Source: a virus
Virus record (IMG/VR): IMGVR_UViG_3300025483_000009
Span: 1 to 60,514 of that record
Length of the DNA stretch: 60,514 bases
Direction: 5' to 3' (one strand)
The notes under the pieces: model-generated
What the model saw: only the letters and a program-made list of their open reading frames with translations
Told to the model about the DNA's origin: nothing
Database searches by the model: none
Translations under genes and position numbers: made by a program
Part shown: piece after piece, positions 41,419-50,212 of the stretch
How the letters are laid out: every line of letters begins with the position of its first letter
Position numbering within the stretch: the first letter of the stretch is position 1

Positions 41419-42116
41419 AACCGATTGATGAAATGACAGCTGGTGATGGTAGCAGTTTATCACTGCCACCTGCTTTTGTATTTGTTAATCCAAAATCTGC
41501 TCGTCGATACAAAAAGAAAAACCAAGACAAAGTTGATGGTCGCACTAGCGGTGCCAGAAACTTACTCTCCAGAATTCAGCGAAGAAAAATGAAAGAAGAA
41601 TTAGAAACCATCATCTCTGAAGCTGCTCCAACTGAAACTGAGAGAGCTCAGAAACAAATTGGTCAGATGAAAAAACTGAAGCGTCAGAAAGAACTTCAAA
41701 AGAAGAAGGATGACGCTAAGAAAAGTATGCAGGCAAAGACTGGTGAGATGAATATTCTCATGAAGGCACGCCTTGCAGACTTTAAAAAGAAAGCATCTAG
41801 TCAGACTAGTAAGCTTAAGAAAATGAATAACTCTACAGAATTTACAACAGGTGAAAACATTATGGAAAATCAAGATGTAGTACAGGTTGCACTCGATGTG
41901 GCAACTAGTGAACTAAACCCTCAGGGTGAACAGTCTTTTGCGAAGGTCACATTCAGTGACGGTAGCACACAAAACATTGACAACTTTTCAGCGAAGCGTA
42001 TCGCTGCTTGTTATGGGCAGTTAGGTGACACTCATCAGCAGCAGTTCAGATACCTTCTGAACAAAGATGCTTCTACTTATCAATCTGCCCTAGACTTTGC
42101 CATTCGCAACGTTTAA
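41415..42116 (+). CDS. Unknown basic protein with coiled coil
   Basis: This 233-residue protein is basic in its first 140 residues (SARRYKKKNQDK and a long lysine-rich coiled coil) and ends in a globular C-terminal roughly 75 residues (ENQDVVQVALDVATSEL, KVTFSDGS, YQSALDFAIRNV). An internal MENQDVVQ at about residue 149 could serve as a second start for the C-terminal domain. It is coupled to the preceding gene by ATGA. Function is unknown. Confidence 0.7.
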   Translation: MKPIDEMTAGDGSSLSLPPAFVFVNPKSARRYKKKNQDKVDGRTSGARNLLSRIQRRKMKEELETIISEAAPTETERAQKQIGQMKKLKRQKELQKKKDDAKKSMQAKTGEMNILMKARLADFKKKASSQTSKLKKMNNSTEFTTGENIMENQDVVQVALDVATSELNPQGEQSFAKVTFSDGSTQNIDNFSAKRIAACYGQLGDTHQQQFRYLLNKDASTYQSALDFAIRNV

Positions 42117-42118
42117 TC

Positions 42119-42553
42119 ATGGCATTCGGTCTTGGTAAATTAGCAGTTTTAGAAAGTAAACTGGACATTTATGAAGATCTCTCCAAAGAGATGCTTGACA
42201 AACTTGAGAGAGCGGTAACAACCATCTCTGACAACAGCAACAAAATTGCTATCGTATTAGAGAGGCATGAGAATCGATTGGATGAAAGTGAGCGTGCCGA
42301 TAAACTCATCCTCAAAATGATGGAGGAGATGAAGATTCAAGAAGACAAGAATCATACGATTCTCAACGGAAGGATTGATCGCATTCAAAAGAAAGTAGAT
42401 ACCAACGCTAAGTTTGTAATTGGTGCTGGCGCTGTACTTGCCACCCTTGTGGCAGTGTTACAAGTGGTCCCACCTGTCATCAAAGTCTTGACTCCCCAGA
42501 CATCCGCTGTTAGTATGGATACAGTGACGATGCCTGTTAGTGAGTTATCTTGA
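42119..42553 (+). CDS. Membrane protein with coiled coil (XhlA-like)
   Basis: This 144-residue protein has an N-terminal coiled coil (about residues 8-95, rich in ESKLD, NKIAIVLERHE and RIDRIQKK heptads) and a C-terminal membrane helix (FVIGAGAVLATLVAVLQVVPPVI). This is the layout of phage XhlA/haemolysin-type holin partners. It starts 2 nt after the upstream stop. A lysis role is an inference from architecture. Confidence 0.7.
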   Translation: MAFGLGKLAVLESKLDIYEDLSKEMLDKLERAVTTISDNSNKIAIVLERHENRLDESERADKLILKMMEEMKIQEDKNHTILNGRIDRIQKKVDTNAKFVIGAGAVLATLVAVLQVVPPVIKVLTPQTSAVSMDTVTMPVSELS

Positions 42554-43529
42554 TGTCGAATACATCCAACTAGTATCCTCTCGTCTGACACTCTTCAGTC
42601 GTAAAAAGGATGGCCTGTACAATTTCAGGTGTCCTTATTGTGGCGACTCACAGAAGAGGCGTAATAAGGCGAGGGGATATTTGTTTAAGATCAAGAATGA
42701 CTTTGTGTTCAAATGCCATAATTGTGGGGTTGGCAGAACATTCAGTAACTTTTTGAAAGATCAGGATGAACATCTTCATGATCGATATGTCATGGAGAGA
42801 TTTAAGAAAGGCACTACAGGAAAGCATACCACCGTACCTAATCCTAAATTTAATTTTAAAACGCCCACATTTGATACAAAAAAAGTTTCCCTTGAGAAAA
42901 TTTCGGACCTAAATATTTCTCACCCAGCGCGAGAGTATCTTCAAAACAGAGGCATCAAAGATCTAGATTATTTTTACTATTGTCCTAAGTTTAAAGACTG
43001 GACAAATAAACAAAAGAAGATGTTTGATAACCTCAGGCAAGATAGTGCTCGCATTATTATCCCCTTCAAAGACAAAGAAGGTAACCTCTTTGGATACCAA
43101 GGCAGATCGCTCGCCCCTAAGGCAAAACTCAGATACATTACGATCATGCTGGATGAGGCACAACCCAAGATCTTTGGACTGGATAGAGTAAACAATAATA
43201 AACCAATTCATATTGTAGAGGGACCATTTGACTCGACCTTCCTTGAAAACTCTGTTGCTATGGCTGGGTCCGATGCTGATGTTCGGTCGTTTGGTTGGAG
43301 CAATTATATTTGGGTTTTTGATAATGAACCACGCAACCGAGAGATTATCAACCGAGTCTCCAAAGTCATTGACCGAGGAGATCAGGTAGTCATTTGGCCC
43401 TCTAAAATTAAAGAGAAAGACATCAATGACATGCATCTTGCTGGACATGATGTTCAAACTCTGGTAGAATCTAATGTCTACCAGGGACTAGAAGCAACCC
43501 TTAAACTGAACGATTGGAAAAAAGTATGA
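42540..43529 (+). CDS. 61: DNA primase gp61
   Basis: This is the primase that works with gp41 helicase. It has 329 residues, against 342 in T4. The zinc-binding domain has CPYCGD (residues 31-36) and CHNCG near 60. The TOPRIM part shows IHIVEGPFDS near 221 and SDAD near 244. It starts at GTG 42540 inside the preceding gene (14-nt overlap); no ATG of equal length exists. It is far from gp41 in this genome but next to nrdA. Confidence 0.94.
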   Translation: MSYLDVEYIQLVSSRLTLFSRKKDGLYNFRCPYCGDSQKRRNKARGYLFKIKNDFVFKCHNCGVGRTFSNFLKDQDEHLHDRYVMERFKKGTTGKHTTVPNPKFNFKTPTFDTKKVSLEKISDLNISHPAREYLQNRGIKDLDYFYYCPKFKDWTNKQKKMFDNLRQDSARIIIPFKDKEGNLFGYQGRSLAPKAKLRYITIMLDEAQPKIFGLDRVNNNKPIHIVEGPFDSTFLENSVAMAGSDADVRSFGWSNYIWVFDNEPRNREIINRVSKVIDRGDQVVIWPSKIKEKDINDMHLAGHDVQTLVESNVYQGLEATLKLNDWKKV

Positions 43530-45844
43530 GTAACGGTCACGGTACAAAAGTTCGTAAGCGTAATGGGTCTGTGGAACCCCTCAACCTTGAGAAAATCCAT
43601 AAGATGACTGCCGAAGCATGTGATGGTCTTGGCAGTGCTGTAAGCGCATCCCAGGTAGAGATGAATTCAGGGATTCAATTTTACGATGGCATCACCACAG
43701 CAGAAATTCAAGAGATTCTTGTTCGTTCTGCTAGCGACCTGATCTCATTGGACGCACCAAACTATCAGTTTGTTGCTGCTAGACTGCTCCTGTTTGGACT
43801 TAGAAAGCAGGTGTTTGGACCTGAGTGGGTGAATGGACACCTATCTATCCTTGAGCATTGTTACAAGTGTGTAGGAGATGGTCTGTATGACGGAGAGATT
43901 CTGTGTAAATATACTACAGAAGAGTGGGCAAAGATCGATACTTTTATTGATCATGACCGTGATCTTCTATTCACCTATGCTGGTCTGAGACAGGTTGCTG
44001 ATAAGTATCTTGTTCAAGACCGTAGTTCTGGGCAGGTCTATGAGACTCCCCAGTACATGTACATCATGATTGCTGCGACACTCTTTAGAGATTACCCACA
44101 GGAGACTAGGCTCGATTATGTCAAACGATACTACGACTCAATCTCAAAGCACAGGATCAACATTCCCACACCTATCATGGCGGGAGTGCGAACTCCACTT
44201 CGACAATTTGCTTCTTGTGTTCTTGTTGATGTTGATGACACCCTCGATAGTATCTTTAGTTCTGATATGGCTATCGGCAGATACGTTGCACAAAGGGCGG
44301 GTATCGGTATCAACGCAGGTAGAATCCGTGGCATCAACGCTAAAATCAGAGGTGGAGAAGTTCAACACACTGGCGTTGTTCCTTTCCTTAAAAAGTTTGA
44401 ATCAACTGTACGATGCTGCACACAAAATGGGATTCGTGGAGGATCAGCAACAGTCCACTTCCCAATCTGGCACCAGGAAATAGAAGACATTCTAGTCTTA
44501 AAGAACAACAAAGGAACAGAGGATAACCGTGTCAGAAAACTCGACTACAGCATCCAACTCTCCAAACTCTTCTACGAGCGATTCATCCAAGATGGAGACA
44601 TCACCTTATTCTCACCTCACGATGTCCCAGGTCTTTATAATGCTTTTGGCACTGACCAATTTGATGATCTCTATACAAGCTATGAATCTGATGGATCGAT
44701 TCCGAAAAAGACTATCCGAGCTCAGGAACTAATTCTAAATCTACTGAAGGAGCGTGCTGAGACTGGTCGTATGTATCTTATGAACATCGACCACTGCAAC
44801 AGTCACAGTTCCTTCCTGGACAAGGTGAACATGTCTAACCTGTGTCAGGAGATCACCCTACCTACAGATCCTATTCAACACATTGATAAGGAGGGTGAGA
44901 TTGCTCTGTGCATTCTGTCCGCTGTCAATGTGGGTAAGATCCGTAACCTAGATGATCTGGAAGAACTCTGTGACCTTGCTGTGAGGGGTCTGGAGGAGTT
45001 GATTGACTACCAGGAGTATCCTGTTGAAGCAGCACGGGTGAGCACTCTTGCTCGCCGTTCTCTGGGCATCGGATACATTGGATTGGCACACTACCTTGCC
45101 AAGCATGGAGAGCAGTATGATTCTCCTGAGGCATGGAAACTTGTTCATGATCTAACTGAAGCATTCCAGTACAACCTTCTCAAAGCATCTAATGAACTTG
45201 CTAAAGAGAAAGGTGCCTGTGAGTATTTTGATCGCACGAAGTATTCTCAGGGCATTTTGCCGATCGATACATATAAGACTGATGTTGATGAAATTGTACC
45301 CAACGAACTGAACTATGATTGGGATACTCTTCGATCCGAAATACGAACACGAGGACTACGACATTCAACACTGTCTGCTCAGATGCCATCGGAGAGCAGT
45401 TCCGTTGTGTCAAACGCAACAAATGGAATCGAGCCACCTAGAGGGTATCTGTCCACTAAAAAGAGCAAAAAGGGACCGCTTAAACAGATTGTCCCGCAAT
45501 ACGGCACTCTTAAAAATAGCTACACGCTTCTCTGGGATATGCCTGATAACACTGGTTACATCAACATTGTTTCTGTCATGCAGAAATTTTTTGACCAAGC
45601 AATCAGTGGAAACTGGAGTTACAATCCAGAAAAATATCCCGACAACGAAGTACCCGTGAGTGTGATGGCAGGTGACTTCCTGAAGACTTATAAGTATGGA
45701 TGGAAGACCTCTTACTATCAAAATACATACGACATTAAGAGTGACGAACCACAACTAACAGAGGAGAAGAAAGAATCGATCGAAGACCTACTCAACCAAA
45801 TTCTAGACACCGAGGAAGAAGATTGTGACAGCTGCAAAATTTAG
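43526..45844 (+). CDS. nrdA: Ribonucleotide reductase alpha subunit NrdA (class Ia)
   Basis: This enzyme makes deoxynucleotides for phage DNA. It has 772 residues, near T4 NrdA (754). An ATP-cone N-terminus (VRKRNGSVEPLNLEKIHK) is followed by the catalytic barrel: RQFASCVLVDVDD near residue 230 and NLCQEITLPT near 437 supply the active-site cysteines. The C-terminus ends DCDSCKI, the CxxC that accepts electrons from thioredoxin. ATG 43526 overlaps gp61 by 4 nt. Confidence 0.97.
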   Translation: MSNGHGTKVRKRNGSVEPLNLEKIHKMTAEACDGLGSAVSASQVEMNSGIQFYDGITTAEIQEILVRSASDLISLDAPNYQFVAARLLLFGLRKQVFGPEWVNGHLSILEHCYKCVGDGLYDGEILCKYTTEEWAKIDTFIDHDRDLLFTYAGLRQVADKYLVQDRSSGQVYETPQYMYIMIAATLFRDYPQETRLDYVKRYYDSISKHRINIPTPIMAGVRTPLRQFASCVLVDVDDTLDSIFSSDMAIGRYVAQRAGIGINAGRIRGINAKIRGGEVQHTGVVPFLKKFESTVRCCTQNGIRGGSATVHFPIWHQEIEDILVLKNNKGTEDNRVRKLDYSIQLSKLFYERFIQDGDITLFSPHDVPGLYNAFGTDQFDDLYTSYESDGSIPKKTIRAQELILNLLKERAETGRMYLMNIDHCNSHSSFLDKVNMSNLCQEITLPTDPIQHIDKEGEIALCILSAVNVGKIRNLDDLEELCDLAVRGLEELIDYQEYPVEAARVSTLARRSLGIGYIGLAHYLAKHGEQYDSPEAWKLVHDLTEAFQYNLLKASNELAKEKGACEYFDRTKYSQGILPIDTYKTDVDEIVPNELNYDWDTLRSEIRTRGLRHSTLSAQMPSESSSVVSNATNGIEPPRGYLSTKKSKKGPLKQIVPQYGTLKNSYTLLWDMPDNTGYINIVSVMQKFFDQAISGNWSYNPEKYPDNEVPVSVMAGDFLKTYKYGWKTSYYQNTYDIKSDEPQLTEEKKESIEDLLNQILDTEEEDCDSCKI

Positions 45845-45881
45845 AGTTACGGGGGAACCTATGCCAACTAGTGTCAAAGGT

Positions 45882-47012
45882 ATGACAGTCTTTAATACAG
45901 CAAAGACTGACTCCACGAAACAGAAGATGTTCTTTGGACCCCCTCTTGGGGTCCAACGCTATGACAAATTTAAGTACCCTGTGTTTGATAAACTTACGCA
46001 GCAACAACTAGGTTATTTTTGGCGTCCAGAAGAAGTATCACTACAGAAAGATCGTGCCGACTATCAGACACTTAATGAAGCACAAAAGCACATCTTCACT
46101 AGTAACCTTAAGTACCAGATCCTCCTGGATTCTGTACAAGGGCGTGGTCCTGGGATGGCTTTTATACCTTACTGTTCTCTACCCGAGCTTGAGGGTGCCA
46201 TGAACATCTGGCAGACCATGGAGATGGTCCACAGTCGTTCTTATACACACATTATTAAGAATGTATATGCTGATCCATCGGAGGTCTTTGATAAGATTCT
46301 GGATGATGATAAGATTCTTCAACGGGCACAGTCAGTCACCCGTGCTTACGACGAGTTCCTACAGGCAGCACAGGAGTGGGGTGCTGGTAACCAGTGGGAA
46401 CATGCGTTAGAAGACTGCGAATCTGCACAGTGGGAACTCTATGAACTTAAAAGAAAACTCTATAGAGCGGTTGCTAATGTCTACATTCTTGAAGGCATTA
46501 GATTCTACGTCTCGTTTGCATGTAGTTTCGCCTTTGGCGAACTTAAACTCCTGGAGGGATCTGCCAAAATCATTGGATTCATCGCACGAGACGAGTCACA
46601 ACACATGACCATCACTCAGAACATTCTAAACAAGTGGGCAGCAGGTGATGATCCTGACATGGTAGAGATTGCTAAGGAAGAAGAACAGAATGTTTATGCG
46701 ATGTTTAAGCAGTGTGTTGATGAAGAAAAATCTTGGGCAGAATATCTATTCAAAGATGGTTCTATCATTGGTCTGAATGATAAACTGCTTGCTAAGTATG
46801 TTGAGTGGACTGCCAACCGTCGTCTGAAGTCCATTGGACTGAAGGCAATTTTTGACACTCCTATCAGTAATAATCCTCTGCCCTGGACAGAGCACTGGTT
46901 ATCCTCTAAGGGTATGCAGGTAGCACCACAGGAGACTGAGGTTGAGTCTTATCTAATTGGGAGTATCAAACAAGATGTTAAGAAAGATACGTTCGCTGGT
47001 TTTCAGTTATGA
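45882..47012 (+). CDS. nrdB: Ribonucleotide reductase beta subunit NrdB (class Ia)
   Basis: This subunit carries the diiron/tyrosyl radical cofactor. ATG 45882 is preferred because MTVFNTAKTD aligns with the T4 N-terminus (MSTVFN); GTG 45825 or ATG 45861 would extend it. The resulting length is 376 residues (T4: 388). Ligand blocks include YFWRPEEVSL, METMVHSR-like EMVHSRSYTHI and ARDESQHMTI. The longer frame overlaps the nrdA end, so the exact start is uncertain. Confidence 0.96.
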   Translation: MTVFNTAKTDSTKQKMFFGPPLGVQRYDKFKYPVFDKLTQQQLGYFWRPEEVSLQKDRADYQTLNEAQKHIFTSNLKYQILLDSVQGRGPGMAFIPYCSLPELEGAMNIWQTMEMVHSRSYTHIIKNVYADPSEVFDKILDDDKILQRAQSVTRAYDEFLQAAQEWGAGNQWEHALEDCESAQWELYELKRKLYRAVANVYILEGIRFYVSFACSFAFGELKLLEGSAKIIGFIARDESQHMTITQNILNKWAAGDDPDMVEIAKEEEQNVYAMFKQCVDEEKSWAEYLFKDGSIIGLNDKLLAKYVEWTANRRLKSIGLKAIFDTPISNNPLPWTEHWLSSKGMQVAPQETEVESYLIGSIKQDVKKDTFAGFQL

Positions 47013-47170
47013 CGAAAGATTCTTTGCCTGGTTGGAAGGTAAAGGCACTTCAAGATCCAAGCGTGAGCACACGCCACGCGAGGATCGTGATGGACGGACC
47101 CAAGTCTCTCAGCGAAGCGTGGGTCCTAAGCGCCATGCGCCTCAAGTACCAGATCCTTGGGACTGATTGA
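47009..47170 (+). CDS. Small unknown protein, 53 residues
   Basis: It begins MTKDSLPGWKVKALQDPSVSTR and continues HARIVMDGPKSLSEAWVLSAMRLKYQIL. It overlaps nrdB by 4 nt (ATGA) and is directly followed by the next ATG. The sequence alternates strand and helix; no cysteine or membrane feature. Function is unknown. Confidence 0.55.
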   Translation: MTKDSLPGWKVKALQDPSVSTRHARIVMDGPKSLSEAWVLSAMRLKYQILGTD

Positions 47171-47836
47171 ATGGAAAGTAATACTATATTATTCGAGAGT
47201 GATCCACCACAAACTCCATACGCACCAGACTATAAGTATCTAATCTATGAAACATATCATGGAGATGCTATAGACACTGCTGAGATTGCTCGGTTTTTTC
47301 TACAGAAAGAGGACGAGATTCTTGCCTTACCAGAGTCTGATTCTGGTGAGACTGGACTGCCTAGGAAGAGCACTACAAACAGACATAGGAACTATAATGT
47401 CTTTCAATATCAAGACGAATGTTCTGAGTTACTTAAACTTCGTAGAGCGATCAAGAGAGCACATAAAGAGTATGGTAGAACATTGTTTGGCGACTTCTAT
47501 AAGTATGACAAACGATTGTTCATTAGATGCTGGGTGAATATCATGAGGAGAGGTCAGAAGATCATGCCTCATATTCATTCAACACATCCACACACATATC
47601 TTGGTGGACACTTTACTGTAGCATGTTATGACTCTGCTACAATCTATCTCAATCCGATCAATCAATTGCATAATGGTGAGAGATATCAGAGTCACAATGT
47701 GGAAGGGAAACTAACTTTGTTTCCAAATAATGTTCCACATGAAACTACTAAACACATGGATGACAGACCTAGGATCACGATTGCATTTGATCTAACTCCT
47801 ATTGCTGACCCAGGATCCACTTTGATACCACTATAA
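47171..47836 (+). CDS. 2OG-Fe(II) oxygenase-like protein (third of four)
   Basis: This 221-residue protein has the oxygenase core RCWVNIMRRGQKIMPHIHST with HxH, GGHFTVACYD, then GKLTLFPNNVPHETTKH and RPRITIAFDL. The distal His (VPH) and the 2-oxoglutarate Arg (RPR) are present. An acidic N-terminal domain of about 110 residues precedes it. Its gene lies after the RNR operon, with a late box at its end. Substrate unknown. Confidence 0.85.
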   Translation: MESNTILFESDPPQTPYAPDYKYLIYETYHGDAIDTAEIARFFLQKEDEILALPESDSGETGLPRKSTTNRHRNYNVFQYQDECSELLKLRRAIKRAHKEYGRTLFGDFYKYDKRLFIRCWVNIMRRGQKIMPHIHSTHPHTYLGGHFTVACYDSATIYLNPINQLHNGERYQSHNVEGKLTLFPNNVPHETTKHMDDRPRITIAFDLTPIADPGSTLIPL

Positions 47837-47839
47837 ATA
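47832..47839 (+). promoter_or_regulatory. Late promoter TATAAATA before the GIY-YIG-like gene
   Basis: A perfect TATAAATA overlaps the oxygenase stop codon and lies 25 nt before the gene at 47864. AGGAG follows at 47842-47846. Confidence 0.65.
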
Positions 47840-47863
47840 CCTAGGAGATTACATCATGAGTAT

Positions 47864-48325
47864 GTGGCAGAAAATAAAGAGTATCCAAATCCCTGGTACT
47901 ATCTGGAGTCCCCTTTTGACGGGAGCCTTATTGGGGACAACTATGGTTTTGTTTACAAGATTACCAATCGCACCACGAACCGTGCGTACATTGGACGCAA
48001 ATACTTTTGGCAAAAACGAAAGCCTAGATCTAACAATCAAACTGGAAAAAGGAGAAGAGTTACGTCTGAAAGCGACTGGCGCAACTACTATGGATCTTGT
48101 CCAGAGCTTAAGGATGCTATTAAAGCAGAAGGACGGGATGCTTTTCTGAGGGAGATCCTCTCTTTACACATCACCCCTGGTCGTGTAAACTATGAAGAGA
48201 CCCGTCAACTGTTCCTTCATGATGTTCTGACGGCACGCTTGACAGACGGCACCCCTGCCTTCTATAATAGCAACATCCTCGGCCGCTACTACCGTAAGGA
48301 TTACTTTGAGCCACCCTCGCCTTAG
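47864..48325 (+). CDS. GIY-YIG-like endonuclease-type protein
   Basis: This 153-residue protein has a GIY-YIG-like start (GDNYGFVYKITNRTTNRAYIGRKYF near residues 23-44, split over blocks), then ESDWRNYYGS and AEGRDAFLREILS. It resembles Seg-type and cyanophage GIY-YIG relatives; the catalytic Arg may be in IGRK. The start is GTG 47864, with AGGAG 17 nt upstream. A second ATG (47856) opens a different frame of 97 codons over the same DNA and is better spaced to that AGGAG. Confidence 0.65.
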   Translation: MAENKEYPNPWYYLESPFDGSLIGDNYGFVYKITNRTTNRAYIGRKYFWQKRKPRSNNQTGKRRRVTSESDWRNYYGSCPELKDAIKAEGRDAFLREILSLHITPGRVNYEETRQLFLHDVLTARLTDGTPAFYNSNILGRYYRKDYFEPPSP

Positions 48326-48336
48326 GCAAGAGGTGG
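48311..48336 (+). promoter_or_regulatory. Hairpin over the lysozyme ribosome binding site
   Basis: CCACC (48311-48315) pairs with GGTGG (48332-48336), with inner pairs TC/GA and GCC-TTA-GGC. The stem covers the AGAGG before ATG 48337. It could hold lysozyme translation low until the hairpin is opened. Confidence 0.5.
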
Positions 48337-48978
48337 ATGTCGAGTTCTATTAATTTAATGTTTACTAAATTCCTGCCACTCGCGTTGGCAACCATTGTAC
48401 CTGCTGCTTGTGCCTATCCGAGCATCAGTGAAATCAAAAATCCACCTGCTCTCACTGTAGAACATGTGGTTGGTTTGGTTGATGCCGAGAAAGTGGTTGA
48501 AATCAAAGTAGAAAATAATACTTGGAAGTGTCCTGGATGTAATTACAATGAAAAATACGTCCTTGAAAAACTCCAAGAGAAAACAAAAATCTCTGACCGC
48601 AATGCCCTTGCAACGATCATGGGTAACATTAAGTCAGAGAGCAACTTCCATCCCAACATATGCGAGGGAGGGGCTAGAGTTCCTTACAACCGTTGCTATA
48701 GCGGGGGGTATGGTCTTATTCAGTGGACCTCAGTAGGACGCTACCGAAACCTCGGTAAGTTTGCCACTAAATATGGTTACGATCCTTCTACACTTGAGGG
48801 TCAGACAGCATACATGATCAACGAAAGTGTCTTTCAACGCTACCTTCCCGAATTTGAAGGTCGTGGTAAGACAGTCGATCAATACATGGTTGCTGCATAC
48901 TATTGGTTGGGTTGGGGTATCAAAGGACATCGACAACTCTACGCATACGATTACACTAAGAAACTAGTTTGGTCATGA
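48337..48978 (+). CDS. Secreted lysozyme-like protein (phage tail lysozyme domain)
   Basis: This 213-residue protein has a signal peptide (MFTKFLPLALATIVPAACA from the in-frame ATG 48358) and a lysozyme-type domain. ALATIMGNIKSESNFHP carries the catalytic-type Glu, and GGYGLIQWTSVGRYRNL near 128 is characteristic of the tail-lysozyme family (Phage_lysozyme2). It has CPGC near residue 66, perhaps a metal or disulfide site. It may be an export-dependent endolysin or a virion muralytic enzyme. A hairpin may control its translation. Confidence 0.82.
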   Translation: MSSSINLMFTKFLPLALATIVPAACAYPSISEIKNPPALTVEHVVGLVDAEKVVEIKVENNTWKCPGCNYNEKYVLEKLQEKTKISDRNALATIMGNIKSESNFHPNICEGGARVPYNRCYSGGYGLIQWTSVGRYRNLGKFATKYGYDPSTLEGQTAYMINESVFQRYLPEFEGRGKTVDQYMVAAYYWLGWGIKGHRQLYAYDYTKKLVWS

Positions 48979-49385
48979 TTATTCAAAAGTTGACAGAGAT
49001 CATCAAACCAAAAAAGCAGGAGGTTGAAACTCAAACCTCTTTGCTTGAAAAGAAGGCAGAACCTTTTCAGCGTGGTTACACTGGGACTGTTCCTGCACCA
49101 CCTTATCTCAAAGAAGATGAGTGGTTTGATCAACCAGTGTTGTCTGAAAAGCAACTTGAGATTCGTGCTCAACTTGAGAAAGAGAATCATCTTATCCCTC
49201 TGTCCGAAGATCAATCTCCCAAAGAGGTTGACAACATCCATGAGGTGATGTACAATATTGCTACCAGTGGAGGCAAGACCACTACTCAACTCAACCCTAT
49301 GCCTGAGTTGGGTGGTGGTTCTGAAAACTTCCAGTCTGGTCCTAGTGGTTGGATGTCTGGTACAGGTATGCGCCAGTTTGGTTAG
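48975..49385 (+). CDS. Unknown 136-residue protein
   Basis: It begins MIIQKLTEIIKPKKQEVETQT and has a middle EEWFDQP-like DEWFDQPVLSEKQLEIRAQL, ending in a flexible Gly/Ser-rich tail (PELGGGSENFQSGPSG). It starts on the lysozyme stop codon (ATGA) and ends 18 nt before the first tRNA. It may assist the lysozyme, or be a small virion protein; neither is shown. Confidence 0.65.
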   Translation: MIIQKLTEIIKPKKQEVETQTSLLEKKAEPFQRGYTGTVPAPPYLKEDEWFDQPVLSEKQLEIRAQLEKENHLIPLSEDQSPKEVDNIHEVMYNIATSGGKTTTQLNPMPELGGGSENFQSGPSGWMSGTGMRQFG

Positions 49386-49403
49386 GGTCTCTGACCCTTT
49401 TAT

Positions 49404-49477
49404 GCTTCAGTAGCTCAGTGGAACAGAGCATCGCTCTTCTAAAGCGTTGGTCGCTGGTTCGAGTCCAGCCTGAAGCG
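49404..49477 (+). tRNA. tRNA-Arg (UCU)
   Basis: A 7-bp acceptor stem (GCTTCAG with CTGAAGC), a D-arm, an anticodon loop CTTCTAA giving UCU, and a T-arm with GGTTCGAGTCC. It reads AGA, a codon rare in many marine Synechococcus but used by the phage. Confidence 0.93.
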
Positions 49478-49481
49478 CCTT

Positions 49482-49563
49482 GTCGGTATGGCGGAATTGG
49501 TAGACGCGCCAGGTTTAGGTTCTGGTGTCTTATGACGTGGAGGTTCAAGTCCTCTTACCGACA
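49482..49563 (+). tRNA. tRNA-Leu (UAG)
   Basis: Acceptor GTCGGTA pairs with TACCGAC. The loop TTTAGGT gives anticodon UAG, reading CUA. A long variable arm fits class II tRNA-Leu, and the T-arm has GGTTCAAGTCC. Confidence 0.93.
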
Positions 49564-49566
49564 CTC

Positions 49567-49638
49567 GCTCGAATAGCTCAGCGGTAGAGCAGCACCTTTA
49601 CACGGTGAATGTCGGGGGTTCGATCCCCTCTTCGAGCA
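49567..49638 (+). tRNA. tRNA-Val (UAC)
   Basis: Acceptor GCTCGAA pairs with TTCGAGC. The loop TTTACAC gives UAC, reading GUA. The T-arm is GGGGGTTCGATCCCC. One anticodon-stem position is mismatched (G-A). Confidence 0.93.
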
Positions 49639-49666
49639 TTACTCATATGAGGTTAAATGCTTACAA

Positions 49667-49915
49667 ATGTTATCCGCTCGATGCAAAGTATGCAACAAAG
49701 AGTTGACCAGCACTAGCAAAGTCCAGTGCTGTGGTTGCTCTAATCAAATGCATGTCGTAGATGATACGGTTGGCGCAAATGACTTGAGTCAAGTTGTACT
49801 ACTGAATCATAAAAAGAATATTAAATATCAGGGAATTCTGACACATGATGACCTAAAATACCAGGAAGAACGACGCAAACGAAAAGTTCGTAAACTTGAT
49901 TTTGAGGAACGCTAA
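49667..49915 (+). CDS. Zinc-finger-like small protein between tRNAs
   Basis: This 82-residue protein has CKVC at residues 6-9 and CCGC at 26-29 followed by NQMHVV, a zinc-ribbon pattern. The C-terminus is a basic helix (EERRKRKVRKLDFEER). It overlaps the next gene by 1 nt. It likely binds nucleic acid. Function is unknown. Confidence 0.65.
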   Translation: MLSARCKVCNKELTSTSKVQCCGCSNQMHVVDDTVGANDLSQVVLLNHKKNIKYQGILTHDDLKYQEERRKRKVRKLDFEER

Positions 49916-50121
49916 TGATCAGTCTCGATGACCGTTATCACTCTTACCTTCACACCAACAAATGTTTTTATATTGATGGGGTATGTGAAAAGGTAAAGGG
50001 TTATGGTTTTGAGTGTGATAATGTTAATATTATTGGGTACTATGTATTGACAACTAACTACAAGTTGCATTATAATCTCGAAGAACAGTTCACTTATAAA
50101 GAAAACCTTATCGGGGTATAG
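49915..50121 (+). CDS. Small protein whose 3' end overlaps tRNA-Pro
   Basis: This 68-residue protein begins MISLDDRYHSYLHTNKCFYID and is beta-rich with many Tyr residues. Its TAG stop lies inside the acceptor/D-arm of tRNA-Pro, so the last 10 nt are shared. No family is recognised. It may be a real gene with an RNA-gene overlap, or an older gene truncated when the tRNA arrived. Confidence 0.55.
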   Translation: MISLDDRYHSYLHTNKCFYIDGVCEKVKGYGFECDNVNIIGYYVLTTNYKLHYNLEEQFTYKENLIGV

Positions 50122-50183
50122 CGCAGAGGTAGCGCGTTCCGTTTGGGGCGGAAAGGTCGCAGGTTCGATCCCTGCTACCCCGA
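50112..50183 (+). tRNA. tRNA-Pro (UGG)
   Basis: Acceptor CGGGGTA pairs with TACCCCG; C1-G72 is typical of bacterial tRNA-Pro. The loop TTTGGGG gives UGG, reading CCA. Its 5' end overlaps a protein gene by 10 nt. Confidence 0.92.
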
Positions 50184-50212
50184 CTTGGTAACCTACCAAC
50201 AACATTATTAAG

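Noticed and set aside
43526-47012. Homing intron or intein in nrdA/nrdB
   Set aside because: Both proteins are continuous with near-normal lengths and intact motifs.
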